DNA of 7,058 bases, taken from positions 1-7,058 of the forward strand of contig NZ_MXAN01000013.1 of the NCBI RefSeq assembly GCF_002027545.1, written 5' to 3'. The translations under genes were made by a program, and so were the position numbers. Source of the stretch: Moraxella lacunata (lineage in GTDB: Bacteria; Pseudomonadota; Gammaproteobacteria; Pseudomonadales; Moraxellaceae). The notes under the pieces were generated by a model, which was not told where the DNA came from, ran no database searches, and worked only from the letters and a program-made list of their open reading frames with translations. Below, one piece after another: positions 4,943-7,058 of the stretch. Numbering within the stretch: the first letter of the stretch is position 1; every line of letters starts with the position of its first letter.

Positions 4943-6877
4943 ATGACCATCAAAAACCACACCTTTGAAACCGAAGTCAATCAGCTTCTGCACCTTGTAA
5001 CGCATTCACTCTACTCAAACCCTGACATCTTTATTCGTGAATTGGTGTCTAATGCGTCCGATGCGTGCGACAAATTACGCTTTTTGGCGACAAGTGATGA
5101 CAGTCTTTACGAAAATGACGGCGAACTTGCCATTCGCATTGAAATTGACAAAGACGCCAAGACCTTGACCATCAGCGACAACGGCATTGGCATGAACGAA
5201 GCGGACGTGATTGACAACTTAGGCACGATTGCCAAATCAGGCACCAAAGCCTTTTTGGACAAATTATCAGACGCTGACAAAAAAGACGGCAACCTTATCG
5301 GACAGTTTGGCGTGGGCTTTTACTCGGGCTTTATCGTGGCGGACAAAATCACGGTAGAAACTCGCAAAGCTGGCGAGCCAAGCAGTCAGGGCGTACGCTG
5401 GGTATCGGACGGCACAGGCTCATTCACGACCGAGTCTATTGACAAGCCTACCCGTGGCACTTCCATTACCTTGCACCTAAAAGATGAATTTGTGGAGCAT
5501 GAAGACGGCGAATACAGCTATCTTGACCGCTATAAAATCAAGTCGCTCGTATCAAAATACTCCGACCACATCAGCCTACCCATTCAAATGCGTAAAGAAG
5601 TGTGGCAAGAAGATGCCGAGCAGGACGAAAACGCCCCTGTGCCAAATGGCGAGATGATTTTGACGGACGAATGGGAGACGATTAACAAAGCGTCCGCCCT
5701 ATGGACACGCACGCCAAGCGAGATTAATGATGATGAGTACAGCGAGTTTTATAAAACCGTAAGCTATGATTTTGATGAGCCATTGACGTGGACGCACAAC
5801 CGAGTGGAAGGGCGTGTGCAGTACACTCAGCTTCTATATATCCCCAAAAAAGCCCCGTTTGACCTGTACGCCCGTGAACAGCAACGTGGGCTAAAACTCT
5901 ATGTCAAGCGTGTGTTTATCATGGACGATGCCGAACAGCTTCTCCCTGTGTATCTGCGTTTTGTTAAGGGCGTGATTGACAGTGCTGATTTACCGCTGAA
6001 CGTGAGCCGTGAGATTTTGCAAGAGTCCCGTGATGTCAAGTCTATCCGTGAAGGCAACGCCCGCCGTGTGCTGACCCTATTGGCAAGCCTAGCAAATAGC
6101 GAAGATGAGACCAAACAAGCTAAATTTGCCGACTTCTACCGAGAGTTTGGCGATGTCATCAAAGAAGGCTTGGGCGAAGACAAAGCAAACCAAGAGCGTA
6201 TCGCCAAACTGCTCCGCTATGCCACAAGCACAAATGACAGCGTTGAGACCAGTTTTGCCGACTATAAGGCACGCATGAAAGACGGTCAAAAGGCGATTTA
6301 TTATCTCACTGCCGAAAACCTAGTTTCTGCCAAAAACAGCCCACAGTTAGAGCTATTTAACAAAAAAGGCATTGAAGTTATCCTGATGACATCAAAAGTG
6401 GACGAATGGGCGATGAACTTCTTGACCGAATTTGATGACACGCCATTACAAAACATCGCCAAAGGGGCGGTGGATTTGGGCGATTTGACCGATGACGCCG
6501 AAAAAGAAGAAGTCAAAAAACAAGAAGAAGCCCTCAAACCTGTGGTAGAACGCCTAAAAGGGGTGCTTGGTGGACGAGCCAAAGACGTGCGAGTAACGAG
6601 CCGTCTGGTAGACTCTCCTGCCTGTCTTGTTGTGGGCGATGGCGAGCTGACCCCGCAAATGGCTCAAATGCTAAAAGCAATGGGACAGCCTGTGCCTGAT
6701 GTCAAGCCCACGCTTGAAATTAACCCCACGCATCCGCTGATTGCACGGCTTGAAAACAGTGGTGATTTTGACGACCTAGCCGAAGTTATCTTTGACCAAG
6801 CCCTAATCGCAGATGGTGGACAGCCTGATGACCCTGCGGGGTATTTAAAGCGGATTAACAAGTTACTTTTGAAATAA
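4943..6877 (+). CDS. htpG: Molecular chaperone HtpG (bacterial Hsp90)
   Basis: A cytosolic, dimeric, ATP-driven chaperone that remodels client proteins, often with DnaK, under heat and other stress. The GHKL ATPase domain (about 1-215) shows [12 protein letters not shown] (33-44; E33 is the likely catalytic Glu and N37 binds Mg-ATP), DNGIGM (79-84; D79 contacts adenine) and GQFGVGFYS (120-128). The middle domain (about 230-500) includes the client-loop-type segment WTHNRVEG and [10 protein letters not shown], whose R356 corresponds to the ATP-contacting arginine. The C-terminal dimerisation domain (about 510-644) ends in INKLLLK, without the eukaryotic MEEVD tail. At 644 residues it is about 20 longer than E. 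coli HtpG, partly through an acidic insert near residues 220-235 ([13 protein letters not shown]). AGGA seven bases upstream supports the ATG. Control probably combines a sigma-32-type promoter and a leader hairpin; a strong terminator follows. Confidence 0.98.
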   Translation: MTIKNHTFETEVNQLLHLVTHSLYSNPDIFIRELVSNASDACDKLRFLATSDDSLYENDGELAIRIEIDKDAKTLTISDNGIGMNEADVIDNLGTIAKSGTKAFLDKLSDADKKDGNLIGQFGVGFYSGFIVADKITVETRKAGEPSSQGVRWVSDGTGSFTTESIDKPTRGTSITLHLKDEFVEHEDGEYSYLDRYKIKSLVSKYSDHISLPIQMRKEVWQEDAEQDENAPVPNGEMILTDEWETINKASALWTRTPSEINDDEYSEFYKTVSYDFDEPLTWTHNRVEGRVQYTQLLYIPKKAPFDLYAREQQRGLKLYVKRVFIMDDAEQLLPVYLRFVKGVIDSADLPLNVSREILQESRDVKSIREGNARRVLTLLASLANSEDETKQAKFADFYREFGDVIKEGLGEDKANQERIAKLLRYATSTNDSVETSFADYKARMKDGQKAIYYLTAENLVSAKNSPQLELFNKKGIEVILMTSKVDEWAMNFLTEFDDTPLQNIAKGAVDLGDLTDDAEKEEVKKQEEALKPVVERLKGVLGGRAKDVRVTSRLVDSPACLVVGDGELTPQMAQMLKAMGQPVPDVKPTLEINPTHPLIARLENSGDFDDLAEVIFDQALIADGGQPDDPAGYLKRINKLLLK

Positions 6878-6899
6878 TCGTTTTAAAATAATCGCTTTA
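6872..6899 (+). repeat. 14-bp tandem duplication over the htpG stop
   Basis: AAATAATCGTTTTA (6872-6885) is followed at once by AAATAATCGCTTTA (6886-6899), a 13-of-14 match. The first copy supplies the last Lys codon and the TAA stop (6875-6877). The second TAA (6889-6891) is 14 bases on, in another frame. Confidence 0.7.
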
Positions 6900-6911
6900 A
6901 TGGTTGTTTAT

Positions 6912-6943
6912 AAAATACCCTGTTTTTGACGGGGTATTTTTTT
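6912..6943 (+). terminator. Rho-independent terminator of htpG
   Basis: A 12-bp stem (6912-6923 with 6929-6940, one G-U pair) encloses a TTTTG loop. The CCC/GGG core sits in the middle, and the T-run continues to 6943. It begins 35 bases after the htpG stop. The outer A-T pairs make it potentially bidirectional. Confidence 0.92.
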
Positions 6944-6988
6944 GGTGTGTTGTGGATACAAAGTAAATACCTTTATATGGCAAAACTA

Positions 6989-6997
6989 TGGTATAAT
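6989..6997 (+). promoter_or_regulatory. Extended -10 promoter for a gene beyond the window
   Basis: TGGTATAAT is a perfect -10 hexamer (6992-6997) with the TGn extension. No good -35 lies 16-18 bases upstream. It follows the htpG terminator, so it probably drives the next rightward unit; no start codon with a ribosome site is visible in the remaining 60 bases. Confidence 0.55.
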
Positions 6998-7058
6998 GAC
7001 TGTTCATTTTTTTAAGTAAGTCGTTGTTTAGGGTGTGCCTGCCTTTTGTATTTGCAAT

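Noticed and set aside
5107..6861. Several long minus-strand open frames opposite htpG
   Set aside because: They lie fully inside a well-recognised conserved gene, have no ribosome sites and show no domain-like sequence; they follow from the codon usage of htpG.
1..7058. Search for CRISPR arrays, insertion sequences, tRNA or rRNA genes and phage-type genes
   Set aside because: No spaced direct repeats, transposase motifs, tRNA cloverleaf or rRNA-like sequence were seen by eye. The window reads as ordinary core genome.

Overview
This is a stretch of ordinary bacterial core genome, most likely from Moraxella or a close relative (Gammaproteobacteria, Moraxellaceae). The reasons are the strong gammaproteobacterial look of RuvB and HtpG, moderate-to-low GC with AT-rich spacers, a NadR of the Haemophilus type, and a small exported protein that resembles a Moraxellaceae-restricted family. 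The genus is inferred from recalled protein resemblance, not from a search.

Layout from left to right: ruvB on the minus strand (Holliday-junction branch-migration motor); a 407-base non-coding spacer with inverted repeats and outward-facing promoter candidates; a small exported protein of unknown function (+); a PBP5/6-type D-alanyl-D-alanine carboxypeptidase (+) ending in a clear rho-independent terminator; a NadR-like NAD-salvage enzyme (-), AT-rich relative to its neighbours; then, divergently, pspC (small PspC-domain membrane protein, +) and htpG (bacterial Hsp90, +), the latter closed by a second strong terminator. The last 115 bases hold an extended -10 promoter for a gene beyond the window.

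Most units appear to be transcribed singly. ruvB has no ruvA or ruvC beside it. nadR has no pnuC beside it. pspC and htpG are the only likely co-transcribed pair, 75 bases apart. That gap is the most interesting part of the window. It has a heat-shock (sigma-32-like) promoter, CTTGAAA-N13-CCCTAT, directly after the pspC stop. It also has an 8-bp perfect inverted repeat whose 3' arm contains the htpG Shine-Dalgarno sequence. This suggests layered heat control of htpG, with a possible RNA thermometer on transcripts that start upstream. I see no large undescribed system, CRISPR array, insertion sequence, tRNA or rRNA. The other points worth a look are the apparent loss of a nucleotidyl-transferase arginine in NadR, an unusual cysteine pair in the carboxypeptidase, the very long apparent signal peptide of the unknown exported protein, and short tandem duplications spanning the stop codons of both nadR and htpG.
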